17,866 nt of DNA. Origin: JBPCIX01 sp051005875. Lineage in GTDB: Bacteria; Actinomycetota; CADDZG01; JAHWKV01. Below are positions 6,958-14,483 of the stretch, one piece after another. The notes under the pieces are model-generated. The model was not told the origin of the DNA. It did no database searches and saw only the letters and a program-made list of their open reading frames with translations. A program made the position numbers and the translations under genes. The DNA lies in NCBI GenBank assembly GCA_051005875.1, contig JBPCIX010000036.1, positions 1-17,866 on the forward strand, in the 5' to 3' direction. The stretch's first letter is position 1. Every line of letters starts with the position of its first letter.

Positions 6958-7022
6958 CGCCGGATGGTACTACTCCCGCCGAGCCGTTTAGCCTGTTGAA
7001 GTGAAACTTGATCCACCTAGAC

Positions 7023-7028
7023 GAGGGG
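7023..7028 (+). promoter_or_regulatory. Ribosome binding site of the GT-C glycosyltransferase gene
   Basis: GAGGGG lies 4 nt before the ATG at 7033 and 7 nt before an adjacent GTG at 7036. Either could be used; the difference is one residue. Confidence 0.5.
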
Positions 7029-7032
7029 ACCA

Positions 7033-8196
7033 ATGGTGAATAAGGCGGCACTGAAATGGGGAATCGGCTGCTGGGCTGCGCTACGGGTTGTGGCCAGTGC
7101 GGGCGCATGGTACTCGGTGAACTACCTCCGCATGAATCCGGCTGTACAGACGCCGGGCTACACGCCCCCAGTTGTCCGCGGCGGCTTTGCCGAGGTCTTG
7201 CTTGGCCCGTGGTTAAGGCAAGACGCTCTGCAGTACCTGAAGATTGCAACCGAGGGCTACCACGACACAGCCTCACTGGCCTTTTACCCAGCGTTTCCTT
7301 TGCTCACGGGGGGCCTGGCGAAGTTAGTCGGCAACGAATTAATTGCCGGGCTGGTGGTGGCGAATCTTGCCTGCTTGGTTGGGTTTGTGCTCCTTTTTGC
7401 TTTCGTCGAAAAGGCGGCCGGTATCTCGGCCGCCAGGTCCGCCGTGGGCGGCCTTGCGGTTTTCCCGACTGCCTTTTTTCTGGTGGCCCCCTACGGCGAG
7501 GCCGTCTTGTTGGCCGCAGGCGCCGGGGCCCTCCTGGCCGCGCTGACGGGCCGGCCGGTATTGGCCTTTTTCCTTGGTGTCGTCGCGGCCCTGTCGAGGC
7601 CGTTCGGAGTGTTGCTCTTCCTGCCCCTGTTGGCGATTGCATTCGGCAGCGATAAGAAGACCCGGTGGCTGGCCCCGGCGGGGCCGCTGGTGGGGATTGC
7701 TGTGTGGATCGGCTTTGCGGGTTTCGTCGCTCAGGACCCCTGGGCTGCTTTCAGTGTCCAGGCGAACTGGCAGAGGGCTCCGGAGTTTTTCCCAGTCACC
7801 CTGGTAAATGGGTTCACCTACTGGCGAAAATCCATAGGCAGCGGCTTCGAGAACTATTTTTTGCTCGACCTCGCAGCAGCAATATTCGCCCTCGGAATTT
7901 TGCCCGCCGCTGCCAGGATCTACCGCTCGGGCAGCGGTAACCAAATGGACCGGGGCCAACGGATGCTCACTTGGGGAATGGTTGCTTACGGGCTTGCGGT
8001 TCTGATAGTCGCAACCTCATCGCCGTTCCCGCCGAGGCCGCTGCTCAGCTTGCCGCGGTTCGCCCTCGCTCTATTTCCGCTGTTCGCGGCGTTCGGTCTA
8101 GTCCACCACAGAGTGCGAATTCCTCTGGCCGCTGCATCGGCCGGGGGACTGTTCATAGCAACCGCTGTGTACGTTGCTTCGCGACCCCTTTTTTAA
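7033..8196 (+). CDS. PIG-V-like GT-C membrane mannosyl/glycosyltransferase (387 aa)
   Basis: This integral membrane enzyme likely moves a sugar from a polyprenyl-phosphate carrier to an acceptor outside the membrane. After an N-terminal helix there is a long non-cytoplasmic loop with RQDALQYLKIATEGY (about residues 62-76), followed by AFYPAFPLLTGGLAKLVG. This matches the family pattern of an acidic residue before Y-x-x-I-A-x-x-G-Y and then AF-[FY]-P-x-x-P-L. About eight further membrane segments follow, with SRPFGVLLFLPLLA in the middle and LPRFALALFPLFAAFG near the end, also typical of PIG-V/GT76-type bacterial homologues. The gene is transcribed away from the ECF operon; the 75 nt between them must hold both promoters. 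Donor and acceptor are unknown. Mannose is inferred from the family; other hexoses are possible. Confidence 0.75.
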   Translation: MVNKAALKWGIGCWAALRVVASAGAWYSVNYLRMNPAVQTPGYTPPVVRGGFAEVLLGPWLRQDALQYLKIATEGYHDTASLAFYPAFPLLTGGLAKLVGNELIAGLVVANLACLVGFVLLFAFVEKAAGISAARSAVGGLAVFPTAFFLVAPYGEAVLLAAGAGALLAALTGRPVLAFFLGVVAALSRPFGVLLFLPLLAIAFGSDKKTRWLAPAGPLVGIAVWIGFAGFVAQDPWAAFSVQANWQRAPEFFPVTLVNGFTYWRKSIGSGFENYFLLDLAAAIFALGILPAAARIYRSGSGNQMDRGQRMLTWGMVAYGLAVLIVATSSPFPPRPLLSLPRFALALFPLFAAFGLVHHRVRIPLAAASAGGLFIATAVYVASRPLF

Positions 8197-8223
8197 CAGT
8201 GGCGCGCTTTCCCAGGCTATATA
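8193..8223 (+). promoter_or_regulatory. Possible sigma-70-type promoter before the DUF2157 gene
   Basis: TTAACA (8193-8198) and TATATA (8218-8223) are separated by 19 nt, a little longer than ideal. The start codon is about 40 nt downstream. Weak support. Confidence 0.3.
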
Positions 8224-8263
8224 ACTCAGGTCCGTAATCCCAGGGCATAGAATCGAGTTGGTC

Positions 8264-9403
8264 ATGTCCAATTCTTGGCAGTCCTACCTTGCTCGCTGGC
8301 TCTCGGCCGACCTGGTGAACGCCGAGACGGCGGAAACGATCCGTGCATGGGAGCAGGAGCACGGCGAAGAAAGGGGCCGAAACCGCTTTGCTGTAATTGC
8401 CTTTGGATTTGGTGGACTACTCCTTATGGCCGGGGTCCTTCTTTTCGTTGCATCGAACTGGCGGGAGTTGTCGCCCGTCGCCCGCCTCATTTTGCTGACT
8501 GCGGCAGTTGGGTTGTTCCACGTTGGAGGCGCCTTTGTCTCACGTTCGAAGCCGGCGCTCGGAACCACCCTTCACGCAGTTGGGACCGGGGCGCTGGGTG
8601 GCGGTATCTTTGCCTCCGGACAGACGTTCAACCTGGCCGTCAACTGGCCGGAAGGTTTCCTGCTGTGGGCCATAGGGGCCGCTGCCGGGCTGTATCTCCT
8701 CAGAGACTGGCCCCACGTTCTGTTTACGGCGACCCTCGTTCCCTTGTGGCTGTGGAGTGAGTTTGCCAAGGTGGCCGGGTTCGATGAAGCTTTCTGGATC
8801 GTGCGGCCGGCCGCCTCTTTCACGGTCCTTTTGGCCATTGCCTACATCTCCGCGGTTTCGGCGACCGAACGCTCCACCTGGCGAAAGGCGCTTTCCGGCC
8901 TGGGCGCAGCAGCGTTCATCCCCTCGGCAATTGTTCTGGGAACGTTGGGCGCGTGGGACCGGGCGCCGGCGAACATCGAAAGCAACAGCGCTGTGGTGAT
9001 CGGTGCCTGGGTCTTGGCCTTTTCGATCCCCGCGGGCCTGGCATACCTGCTGCGAGGCAAGGACGCAGTCTGGATGACAGCCGCCTTGGCTTGGGTGTTG
9101 GCGATAGGCCAGTTCAATCCCCGTCAGGATGCGCAGTTCCTTGGTTTGCTGGCGCTGTATGCGGCCGGCTCGGTAGGAATCGTGCTGTGGGGTCTGAGGG
9201 ACCGTTACCGGCTGTTGGTAAATGTGGGCGTGGTCAGCTTCGCCCTATCGGTCCTCGTCTTCTATTTTGCCTCGACCTTGTTCAGCAAGCTGGGCCGCTC
9301 GGTGGGGCTCATCGGCGCAGGGCTCCTGTTCATCGGTGGCGGCTGGTTCCTAGAGCGCACTCGCCGAACGATCCTCGGCAAAATGGACACCGAGACCCTG
9401 TGA
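8264..9403 (+). CDS. DUF2157 family membrane protein (379 aa)
   Basis: The family has no established function. A soluble N-terminal stretch of about 40 residues (SYLARWLSADLVNAETAETI, ending with a charged EQEHGEERG) is followed by the characteristic first membrane block AFGFGGLLLMAGVLLFVASNW. About ten more hydrophobic helices run to the C-terminus, which ends in a basic ERTRRTILGKM tail. The phrase ALGGGIFASGQTFNLAVNWPEG matches the conserved DUF2157 segment. The frame is open from a TTG at 8258, but the ATG at 8264 is the better start; only a weak GAG precedes it. The stop overlaps the next gene as GTGA. DUF2157 proteins commonly lie next to, or are fused to, GDYXXLXY proteins, and that holds here. 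The pair may form a membrane complex; that is inference. Confidence 0.85.
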   Translation: MSNSWQSYLARWLSADLVNAETAETIRAWEQEHGEERGRNRFAVIAFGFGGLLLMAGVLLFVASNWRELSPVARLILLTAAVGLFHVGGAFVSRSKPALGTTLHAVGTGALGGGIFASGQTFNLAVNWPEGFLLWAIGAAAGLYLLRDWPHVLFTATLVPLWLWSEFAKVAGFDEAFWIVRPAASFTVLLAIAYISAVSATERSTWRKALSGLGAAAFIPSAIVLGTLGAWDRAPANIESNSAVVIGAWVLAFSIPAGLAYLLRGKDAVWMTAALAWVLAIGQFNPRQDAQFLGLLALYAAGSVGIVLWGLRDRYRLLVNVGVVSFALSVLVFYFASTLFSKLGRSVGLIGAGLLFIGGGWFLERTRRTILGKMDTETL

Positions 9404-9891
9404 AGGCTTTGCGGAAAGGCTTGATCGTGGCCGTCATCCAGATGCTCCTTGTGACGATGGTCGGGGCCAAACTGCTGGTCGACCGATCCAGGTATCCCCA
9501 GGTTTGGGTGCAGACCGCGCCTTACGATCCGGATTCGCCTCTGCGCGGGCGGTACGTTCGGCTGCTGGCGGTGGTCGAATCACAGGGCCGGTTCGACGAC
9601 CCGAATGTCTATGAGCAGCCCGGGCGGTTGCTGGTTCGGGGGAATAGTTTGGTTGCGGTGCGCGACGACAACGGTCCCGTCTACTTCACCAAGAACTCGT
9701 GCGGAGACCAGGATTGCCTGACGCTGACAGAGCCGCTCGCGTTTTTCATCCCCGAGCACGTAAAGGATCCTTCCATCCGGGCAGGGGATGAGCAGCTCTG
9801 GGTCAAGGTCACCGTCCCGCCCCGCGGACTTCCCCGTCCGATCGAACTCGGCGTGAAGAAGAATGGGAACCTGACTCCGCTCAAATTCTAG
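9400..9891 (+). CDS. GDYXXLXY family membrane-anchored protein (163 aa)
   Basis: One N-terminal membrane helix (LIVAVIQMLLVTMVGAKLLV, about 8-27) is followed by an extracytoplasmic domain of about 130 residues. The hallmark block of the family is seen as PYDPDSPLRGRYVRLLAVVES (near residues 44-64): the D-P-x-x-P-L-R-G-x-Y-V-x-L core that gives the family its name in variant form, here GRYVRLLA. A C-x4-C pair (SCGDQDC) is probably a disulphide. The start is a GTG at 9400-9402 that shares GTGA with the stop of the DUF2157 gene, so the two are translationally coupled. A longer upstream open frame (from 8953) is antiparallel reading over DUF2157 and was not used. Function is unknown in the family. 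Confidence 0.82.
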   Translation: MKALRKGLIVAVIQMLLVTMVGAKLLVDRSRYPQVWVQTAPYDPDSPLRGRYVRLLAVVESQGRFDDPNVYEQPGRLLVRGNSLVAVRDDNGPVYFTKNSCGDQDCLTLTEPLAFFIPEHVKDPSIRAGDEQLWVKVTVPPRGLPRPIELGVKKNGNLTPLKF

Positions 9892-9941
9892 GCGCTGGGG
9901 TCTAACCGGGGTCTAAAACGGGATAAATCTTCACAAATGTG

Positions 9942-9972
9942 CTGACAAATAAAGACATCCGGCCGGTAGAGT
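9942..9972 (+). promoter_or_regulatory. Possible promoter of the ispG operon
   Basis: CTGACA (9942-9947) resembles a -35 box and TAGAGT (9967-9972) a -10 box, with a 19-nt spacer. A start near 9979 would leave a leader of about 65 nt that includes both inverted repeats. Weak match. Confidence 0.3.
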
Positions 9973-9979
9973 CGTAACG

Positions 9980-10000
9980 AATCCTTGTTGAACCAGGATT
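9980..10000 (+). repeat. Inverted repeat in ispG leader
   Basis: AATCCT (9980-9985) and AGGATT (9995-10000) are perfect inverted copies around a 9-nt loop. The stem alone is weak, but it directly abuts the palindrome at 10001. Confidence 0.4.
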
Positions 10001-10014
10001 TGAGCACTTGCTCA
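10001..10014 (+). promoter_or_regulatory. Perfect palindrome upstream of ispG, possible operator
   Basis: TGAGCA-CT-TGCTCA is a 6+6 bp perfect inverted repeat with a 2-nt centre, ending 31 nt before the ispG start. Its size and symmetry fit a dimeric regulator site. As RNA the 2-nt loop is too tight for a stable hairpin, which favours a DNA site. The regulator is unknown and no second copy was noticed in the window. Confidence 0.4.
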
Positions 10015-10045
10015 GAATTCAAAGGGCTGCGACCATTAAGGGCAG

Positions 10046-11170
10046 ATGATTACTGAACGGCGGGTATCCAGAAAAATTTCAGTAGGCAAGGTCGAGATCG
10101 GCGGCGATGCCCCCGTCTCGATCCAGTCTATGACGACCACCAAAACGTGCGACGTTCAGGCGACCCTGATCCAGGCCCATGCCATTGCCACGCAAGGGGC
10201 CGATATCGTGCGAGTGGCGGTTCCGGGCGAAGAAGACGCCAGGGCTCTGCCGGAGGTAGTCAAGGAGGCCGGCGTCCCGATCATCGCCGATATCCACTTT
10301 TCGTATCGGCTTGCCTTGCTCGCCCTGGAAGCCGGAGTGGCCGGACTTCGTTTGAACCCCGGTAACATTCGAAAGCCCGAGCACATTCGCATCGTGGTCC
10401 GGGAGGCGGCCGACCGGAGGGTTCCGATTCGGGTCGGAGTCAACGCCGGCTCGTTGGACCGGGTTCTTGAGGCTAAATACGGACGGGCCACCCCAGAGGC
10501 GCTCGTTGAAAGCGCCATGCAAGAGATCAAGATTCTGGAAGACGAGGGGTTTTCCGACATTAAGATCTCGGTGAAACACCACCGCGTCCCCGAAATGATT
10601 ATGGCCTACCGCCTTCTGGCTGCTCGCGTCGACTATCCACTGCACCTTGGGGTAACCGAGGCAGGCCCCCCGCCTTACGGGACCCTGAAGTCCGCCGTTG
10701 GTATCGGGACCTTGTTGGCCGAGGGCATTGGCGACACAATTCGGGTCTCATTAACGGCCGACCCCGTCGAGGAGGTCAAAGCGGCCAAGCAGATTTTGGA
10801 AGCGGTAGGGCTGCGCAAGCCTTTGCTCGACCTCGTTGCTTGCCCCTCGTGCGGCAGGGCCGAACTCGACGTGGCCGATCTGACCAAACAAGTTCAAGAC
10901 AGGCTCATCAAGCTGAACCTGCCTCCGATTCAGGTGGCCGTCATGGGTTGCGAGGTAAACGGCCCGGGCGAGGCCCGTGACGCGGACGTGGGTATTGCCG
11001 CGGGGCCGGGCCGGGGCTTGCTGTTTTCCAGAGGGAAGCAACTGGGATGGGTGCCTGCCGACAAAATGGTTGACGCCCTGATAGAGCAGGCAGTGAAGGT
11101 CTCCGCCGAAAACGCCCAAGCCGACGGGCTCTTGGCACCTGCGCCGGAAAGCGTTACCGTTCGTGCATAA
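10046..11170 (+). CDS. ispG: 4-hydroxy-3-methylbut-2-en-1-yl diphosphate synthase (374 aa)
   Basis: IspG (GcpE) is the 4Fe-4S enzyme that converts methylerythritol cyclodiphosphate to HMBPP, the sixth (penultimate) step of the MEP pathway, in the cytoplasm. The TIM-barrel half shows the typical VSIQSMTTTKTCDV, ADIHFSYRLAL and LRLNPGNI segments. The C-terminal reductase-like half carries the cluster ligands C266 and C269 (ACPSCGR), C302 (MGCEVNGPGEA) and the conserved E309, all in the family order. The length is normal for the short bacterial form, with no plant-type insert. The ATG at 10046 has AAGGG just upstream at 10038-10042, close to the start. The stop overlaps the ispH start by 8 nt, so ispG and ispH, which act in sequence, are probably co-translated. 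Confidence 0.97.
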   Translation: MITERRVSRKISVGKVEIGGDAPVSIQSMTTTKTCDVQATLIQAHAIATQGADIVRVAVPGEEDARALPEVVKEAGVPIIADIHFSYRLALLALEAGVAGLRLNPGNIRKPEHIRIVVREAADRRVPIRVGVNAGSLDRVLEAKYGRATPEALVESAMQEIKILEDEGFSDIKISVKHHRVPEMIMAYRLLAARVDYPLHLGVTEAGPPPYGTLKSAVGIGTLLAEGIGDTIRVSLTADPVEEVKAAKQILEAVGLRKPLLDLVACPSCGRAELDVADLTKQVQDRLIKLNLPPIQVAVMGCEVNGPGEARDADVGIAAGPGRGLLFSRGKQLGWVPADKMVDALIEQAVKVSAENAQADGLLAPAPESVTVRA

Positions 11171-12089
11171 GAAAATATTGATTGCGTCGCCTCGCGGCTG
11201 GTGCGCCGGCGTCGACAGAGCGGTCGAGATAGTCGAACGTGCTTTGGACCGCTACGGGCCCCCGGTCTACGTTCGAAAGCAAATCGTCCACAACCTGCAT
11301 GTTGTTCAACAACTGGAAGCCAAGGGCGCCGTGTTCGTAGAGAGCGAGGACGAAATTCCCGAAGGCTCTACCTGCGTGCTCTCGGCCCACGGCGTGGCGC
11401 CCACGGTTTATGCAAACGCATTGAAAAGAAAGCTGACCCTTATCGATGCCACGTGCCCGCTGGTAACGAAGGTTCACGTCGAGGCTCGTCGCTTTGCTCA
11501 GCAAGGCAAGACCATTTTCTTGATAGGGCATGAGGGGCATGAGGAAGTCGAGGGGACTTCCGGTCAAGCGCCGGAGCGAACGATCGTCATCGAGCGGCCC
11601 GAAGATGTAGCCGGAATCGAAATTGACGATCCCGGCAACGTCGCTTTTATTTCGCAGACTACTTTGGCGGTTGACGATGCAATGGAAGTTGTCGGGGCTC
11701 TGCGCCATAAGTTCCCGGCAATTTCGGGGCCGACTAAGGACGATATTTGCTACGCGAGCCAGAATCGCCAAAACGCCGTCAAAGAGATAGCCAAGCAGGC
11801 AGATCTGGTCCTGGTTGTTGGCTCGACCAATTCTTCCAATTCGAACCGCCTGGTGGAAGTTGCGCGCGAGGAGGGGGCAAAGGCCTTTCTGGTTGAAGAC
11901 GAGCACGGGATAGATCCCACCTGGATCGACGACGCAAAGGTGATCGGAATTTCGTCGGGCGCCTCAACTCCCGAGGTGCTGGTTGAGGGCGTCGTGGCGC
12001 ATTTAGCGCGTCGCGGAGTCAGCGAGGTCGAAGAAATCAAAGTCGCAACGGAGGACATCCGGTTCCCGTTGCCTGCAAATGTCATCTAA
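11163..12089 (+). CDS. ispH: 4-hydroxy-3-methylbut-2-enyl diphosphate reductase (308 aa)
   Basis: IspH (LytB) is an iron-sulphur enzyme that reduces HMBPP to IPP and DMAPP, the last MEP step. The three cluster cysteines are C14 (PRGWCAGV), C98 (DATCPLVTKVH) and C196 (DDICYASQN). Substrate residues are visible as H43, H76 (SAHGVAP), H126 and E128 (GHEGHEEVEGT), T167 (SQTTL) and the SSNSNRL motif near 224-230. The GTG start at 11163 lies within the end of ispG; MHKKILIASPRGWC is the expected N-terminus. No other start is available before the first catalytic Cys. Length is normal. The last 11 nt are shared with a possible early start of the next gene at 12079, though that gene more likely begins at 12115. 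Confidence 0.97.
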   Translation: MHKKILIASPRGWCAGVDRAVEIVERALDRYGPPVYVRKQIVHNLHVVQQLEAKGAVFVESEDEIPEGSTCVLSAHGVAPTVYANALKRKLTLIDATCPLVTKVHVEARRFAQQGKTIFLIGHEGHEEVEGTSGQAPERTIVIERPEDVAGIEIDDPGNVAFISQTTLAVDDAMEVVGALRHKFPAISGPTKDDICYASQNRQNAVKEIAKQADLVLVVGSTNSSNSNRLVEVAREEGAKAFLVEDEHGIDPTWIDDAKVIGISSGASTPEVLVEGVVAHLARRGVSEVEEIKVATEDIRFPLPANVI

Positions 12090-12101
12090 TCCACTACGAG
12101 C

Positions 12102-12108
12102 TGAGGAA
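12102..12108 (+). promoter_or_regulatory. Ribosome binding site of the YjbQ-family gene
   Basis: TGAGGAA lies 6 nt before the ATG at 12115. It is the best-placed site for this gene; the ATG at 12079 has none, and the ATG at 12235 has AGGA directly abutting it. Confidence 0.6.
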
Positions 12109-12114
12109 CAGCAA

Positions 12115-12684
12115 ATGCAAGAAAGCATCGTCAAACCAGTGGCTCCCCATCGCCTGTGGAATGGACATCGGGACGAAACCAAAGCCGGAGCGGCGACACC
12201 GCTGAGGGCCAGAAGTCCTCTTCTTAAGACAGGAATGGCCAAGATTTATAGCGACAGGCTTGAGATCGCTACCCATGGGGAATTTGATGTCATAGATATC
12301 ACCGACGAAGTAGAAAAAAGTGTTTTGAATTCTGGAGTTACGGAAGGCTATGCGTTGATTTATTCTCCACATACAACTTGCGCGGTGCTTGTGAATGAAA
12401 AGGAATCCGGCCTTCTGTCCGACATTAAAAAAACTCTCCAACGATTGGTTCCCGCGGATGAGGGCTACTTGCACGACGACTTCGAGGTCCGCACCGAAAA
12501 CATGCACGAGGACGAAACTAAGAATGCCCATTCCCACCTTCGGCAGCTTCTGGCCGGCAGAACCTCGGAGTACATCCCGGTCAGCGAAGGCAACCTATTG
12601 CTCGGTGCATGGCAGAGGGTCATGTTGGTCGAATTCGATTCCCCGCGCCGGCGAGAAGCGCTGATACAAATTTGCGGTATTTGA
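12115..12684 (+). CDS. YjbQ-family (UPF0047) protein with N-terminal extension (189 aa)
   Basis: The YjbQ fold is a small compact enzyme; family members have thiamin-phosphate-synthase-like activity in vitro, but the true role is unsettled. The core runs from about residue 44 to the end (YSDRLEIATHGEFDVIDITDEV). It holds SPHTTCAVLVNEKESGLLSDI, the histidine-rich NAHSHLRQLL, IPVSEGNLLLGAWQRVMLVEFDSPRRREA and the closing glycine, all family hallmarks. Usual members have about 130-140 residues. Here a ribosome binding site points to the ATG at 12115, adding about 40 polar residues with no recognisable domain; a start at 12235 would give the standard length. The first half of the core is clearly poorer in GC than its neighbours. 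The gene sits between ispH and a polyprenyl synthase on the same strand, an uncommon location as far as I know. A link to isoprenoid metabolism is only suggested by position. Confidence 0.85.
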   Translation: MQESIVKPVAPHRLWNGHRDETKAGAATPLRARSPLLKTGMAKIYSDRLEIATHGEFDVIDITDEVEKSVLNSGVTEGYALIYSPHTTCAVLVNEKESGLLSDIKKTLQRLVPADEGYLHDDFEVRTENMHEDETKNAHSHLRQLLAGRTSEYIPVSEGNLLLGAWQRVMLVEFDSPRRREALIQICGI

Positions 12685-12707
12685 TTCCACAAAGTTCGGT
12701 CCATTAG

Positions 12708-13682
12708 TTGGAACCACTTTCCAGGGATGAAGTAGGGGCGGCCCTAGAGCCGATCGCAAGTGACCTCGAACGGATCGAAAAGATCATGATCGATGTGTCC
12801 GCCGGCGCAACGTCTTTCTTAACTGAGTTTACGACGTACCTAACCAAAGCCGGCGGCAAGCGCCTGCGCCCGGCGCTCACCGTATTAGGCGCTCATTTGG
12901 GCGCAGGACCCAATCCCAACGTCGATGTCACCGCCGCGGCAATCGAGATGACGCACCTTGCAACTCTGTATCACGACGATGTCATTGATGAAGCCGACAC
13001 ACGCCGCGGTGTGCCGAGCGCCAACGAGAATTGGGGAAACAAGGTTGCCATTTTGGCCGGCGACTACCTTTTTGCGCGTGCCTCAAAAATTTCTGCAGAG
13101 GTGGGGGGTGAGGTCCCCGAGGTTTTGGCCGAAGCCATCTCTCAGGTTGTGCAAGGCCAGGTCAGCGAGCTTGAATCCGTCTACGACCCGAAAAGATCCG
13201 AGGCAAAATACCTAACGACCATCCACGGCAAGACTGCCTCGTTGCTTGAAGCATGCACGCGGCTGGGGGCATCGCTGGGGGGATGCACCCCTGATGTGGT
13301 TGCGGCTATGCGGACCTTTGGGATCGCCTTCGGACTAGCATTCCAGGTCGCCGACGACCTTTTGGACCTTGCGGCCAGCCAGGAAGAGTTGGGCAAACCG
13401 CCCGGTACCGATGTGCGAGACGGTGTCTATACGCTCCCGGTGATTTTCGCAGCAGAAGCGGATCCGAATTTACTGAAGAGTCTCGGCACGCCCGACGTCG
13501 ACGTAGATTTGGTTCGGGATGCCACGGTTTCAACCGGCGCCTTCGCCAGGGCAAGACAGGTTGCCATCGCCTATGTGGAGGAAGCCTTGTCAGCCCTGGA
13601 GCAAACTCCCCAAGGTGACGCCCGCAAGACACTTGAGAACTTGACACGGCTTGTGGTCGATCGCGTTCCGGTGCTGGCATGA
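12708..13682 (+). CDS. Trans-polyprenyl diphosphate synthase (324 aa)
   Basis: This enzyme condenses IPP onto an allylic diphosphate to build an all-trans chain, probably for menaquinone side chains. The class signature is complete: GGKRLRP (49-55), first Asp-rich motif DDVID (D90, D91, D94) and second DDLLD (D216, D217, D220), with K175 in HGKTA and GTDVRDGVYTLPV near 233-245. The residues before the first motif (HLATLYH) are small or moderately sized and the helices are long, typical of long-chain (C30-C50) rather than farnesyl or geranylgeranyl synthases. The TTG start at 12708 places GGKRLRP near residue 50, as usual, but no ribosome binding site is visible. The stop overlaps the next start as ATGA. 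Chain length cannot be read with confidence. Confidence 0.92.
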   Translation: MEPLSRDEVGAALEPIASDLERIEKIMIDVSAGATSFLTEFTTYLTKAGGKRLRPALTVLGAHLGAGPNPNVDVTAAAIEMTHLATLYHDDVIDEADTRRGVPSANENWGNKVAILAGDYLFARASKISAEVGGEVPEVLAEAISQVVQGQVSELESVYDPKRSEAKYLTTIHGKTASLLEACTRLGASLGGCTPDVVAAMRTFGIAFGLAFQVADDLLDLAASQEELGKPPGTDVRDGVYTLPVIFAAEADPNLLKSLGTPDVDVDLVRDATVSTGAFARARQVAIAYVEEALSALEQTPQGDARKTLENLTRLVVDRVPVLA

Positions 13683-14473
13683 GCGCAGGGACTGTCGAGC
13701 AGACCGAACTCCCGCAGCGACTGCGGGGTGCCGCAATTCCCAATCATCTGGCGGTGATACCCGACGGCAATCGCCGGTGGGCCCAGCGCGAGGGTTTATC
13801 TGTAATGGAAGGCCACCGGGCAGGATTCAAAGTGGCCAAGGATTTATCAAGATTCTGTCGAGAAATTGGTATTCATACCGTGACGCTCTGGGCGTTTTCA
13901 ACCGAGAACTGGCGGCGTCCGGCCGATCAGGTTTCAGTGCTCATGGATTTGTACGCCGAATGGCTGACCGATCTGCTGCCGGAAGCCGTCGAGAAACAAG
14001 TCCGGGTTATTCACCTGGGCAGGCTCGACGGAATTCCGGATGAGGCCAAGGGAGCGGCCGCTGCCGCAGGCCATCCCGATGGGCTCCCCGATTCTCTTCG
14101 TGAGGCCCTTACGCAAATTCAGGATAAGACCGCAGGCTACGACCGAAGCGTAATCAATCTTGCAATCAACTACGGCGGCGCCGACGAAGTTCAAAGAGCG
14201 GCTGAGCGGCTACTCGCTCGAGCGCAAACAACGGGCCAAGACCCCGCGGAGCTAGACATCCAGCGCTTCCTCGATACCGGAACCCAGCCCCATCCGAACC
14301 CGGATATTTTCTGGCGGACCTCCGGGGAATTCAGGTCGTCGGGTTTTCTGCCTTTGCAGTCGGCCTATGCCGAGATGATCTTCACGCCGAAGTACTTTCC
14401 CCAACTAACCGACCACGACGTTGTAGATGCCGTCCTCGAATACTCAGCACGGATCCGCCGTTTCGGAAGTTGA
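13679..14473 (+). CDS. uppS: Cis-prenyltransferase, undecaprenyl/decaprenyl diphosphate synthase type (264 aa)
   Basis: This enzyme extends an allylic diphosphate with cis units to make the lipid carrier of peptidoglycan and glycan assembly, at the inner face of the membrane. Conserved positions are HLAVIPDGNRRWA with catalytic D29, N31 and R33; GHRAG with H46; FSTENW with E76; NYGGADE near 164-170; and WRTSGEFRSSGFLPLQSAYAE with R213, R219 and E232. The ATG overlaps the stop of the trans-synthase as ATGA. Several conserved spots are altered: IPDG instead of I-M-D-G, GGADE instead of GG-R-x-E, FWRTSGE instead of x-I-RTSGE and SSGF instead of S-N-F. A stretch near 120-140 (DEAKGAAAAAGHPDGLPDS) looks lengthened. 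These differences leave the key residues in place, so activity is likely but product length may differ. Confidence 0.9.
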   Translation: MSAGTVEQTELPQRLRGAAIPNHLAVIPDGNRRWAQREGLSVMEGHRAGFKVAKDLSRFCREIGIHTVTLWAFSTENWRRPADQVSVLMDLYAEWLTDLLPEAVEKQVRVIHLGRLDGIPDEAKGAAAAAGHPDGLPDSLREALTQIQDKTAGYDRSVINLAINYGGADEVQRAAERLLARAQTTGQDPAELDIQRFLDTGTQPHPNPDIFWRTSGEFRSSGFLPLQSAYAEMIFTPKYFPQLTDHDVVDAVLEYSARIRRFGS

Positions 14474-14483
14474 TGAATTGTTA

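Larger units (their letters stand above)
9892..10045 (+). promoter_or_regulatory. Leader region of the isoprenoid cluster
   Basis: These 154 nt without a gene lie between the GDYXXLXY gene and ispG. They are richer in A+T than the genes around them and contain a candidate promoter (9942-9972), a 6-bp inverted repeat (9980-10000), a perfect 14-bp palindrome (10001-10014) and AAGGG just before the ispG ATG. This is the longest such gap before the eight-gene run, so it is the likely site of control. Confidence 0.55.

Noticed and set aside
6958..7032. Riboswitch controlling the ECF operon
   Set aside because: Only 75 nt are available and I see no known vitamin-riboswitch core.
10079..10645. 188-residue minus-strand ORF over ispG
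   Set aside because: Antisense shadow of ispG.
11154..11906. 250-residue minus-strand ORF over ispH
   Set aside because: It is antisense to a clearly conserved ispH and has no family resemblance; a shadow of high-GC codon usage.
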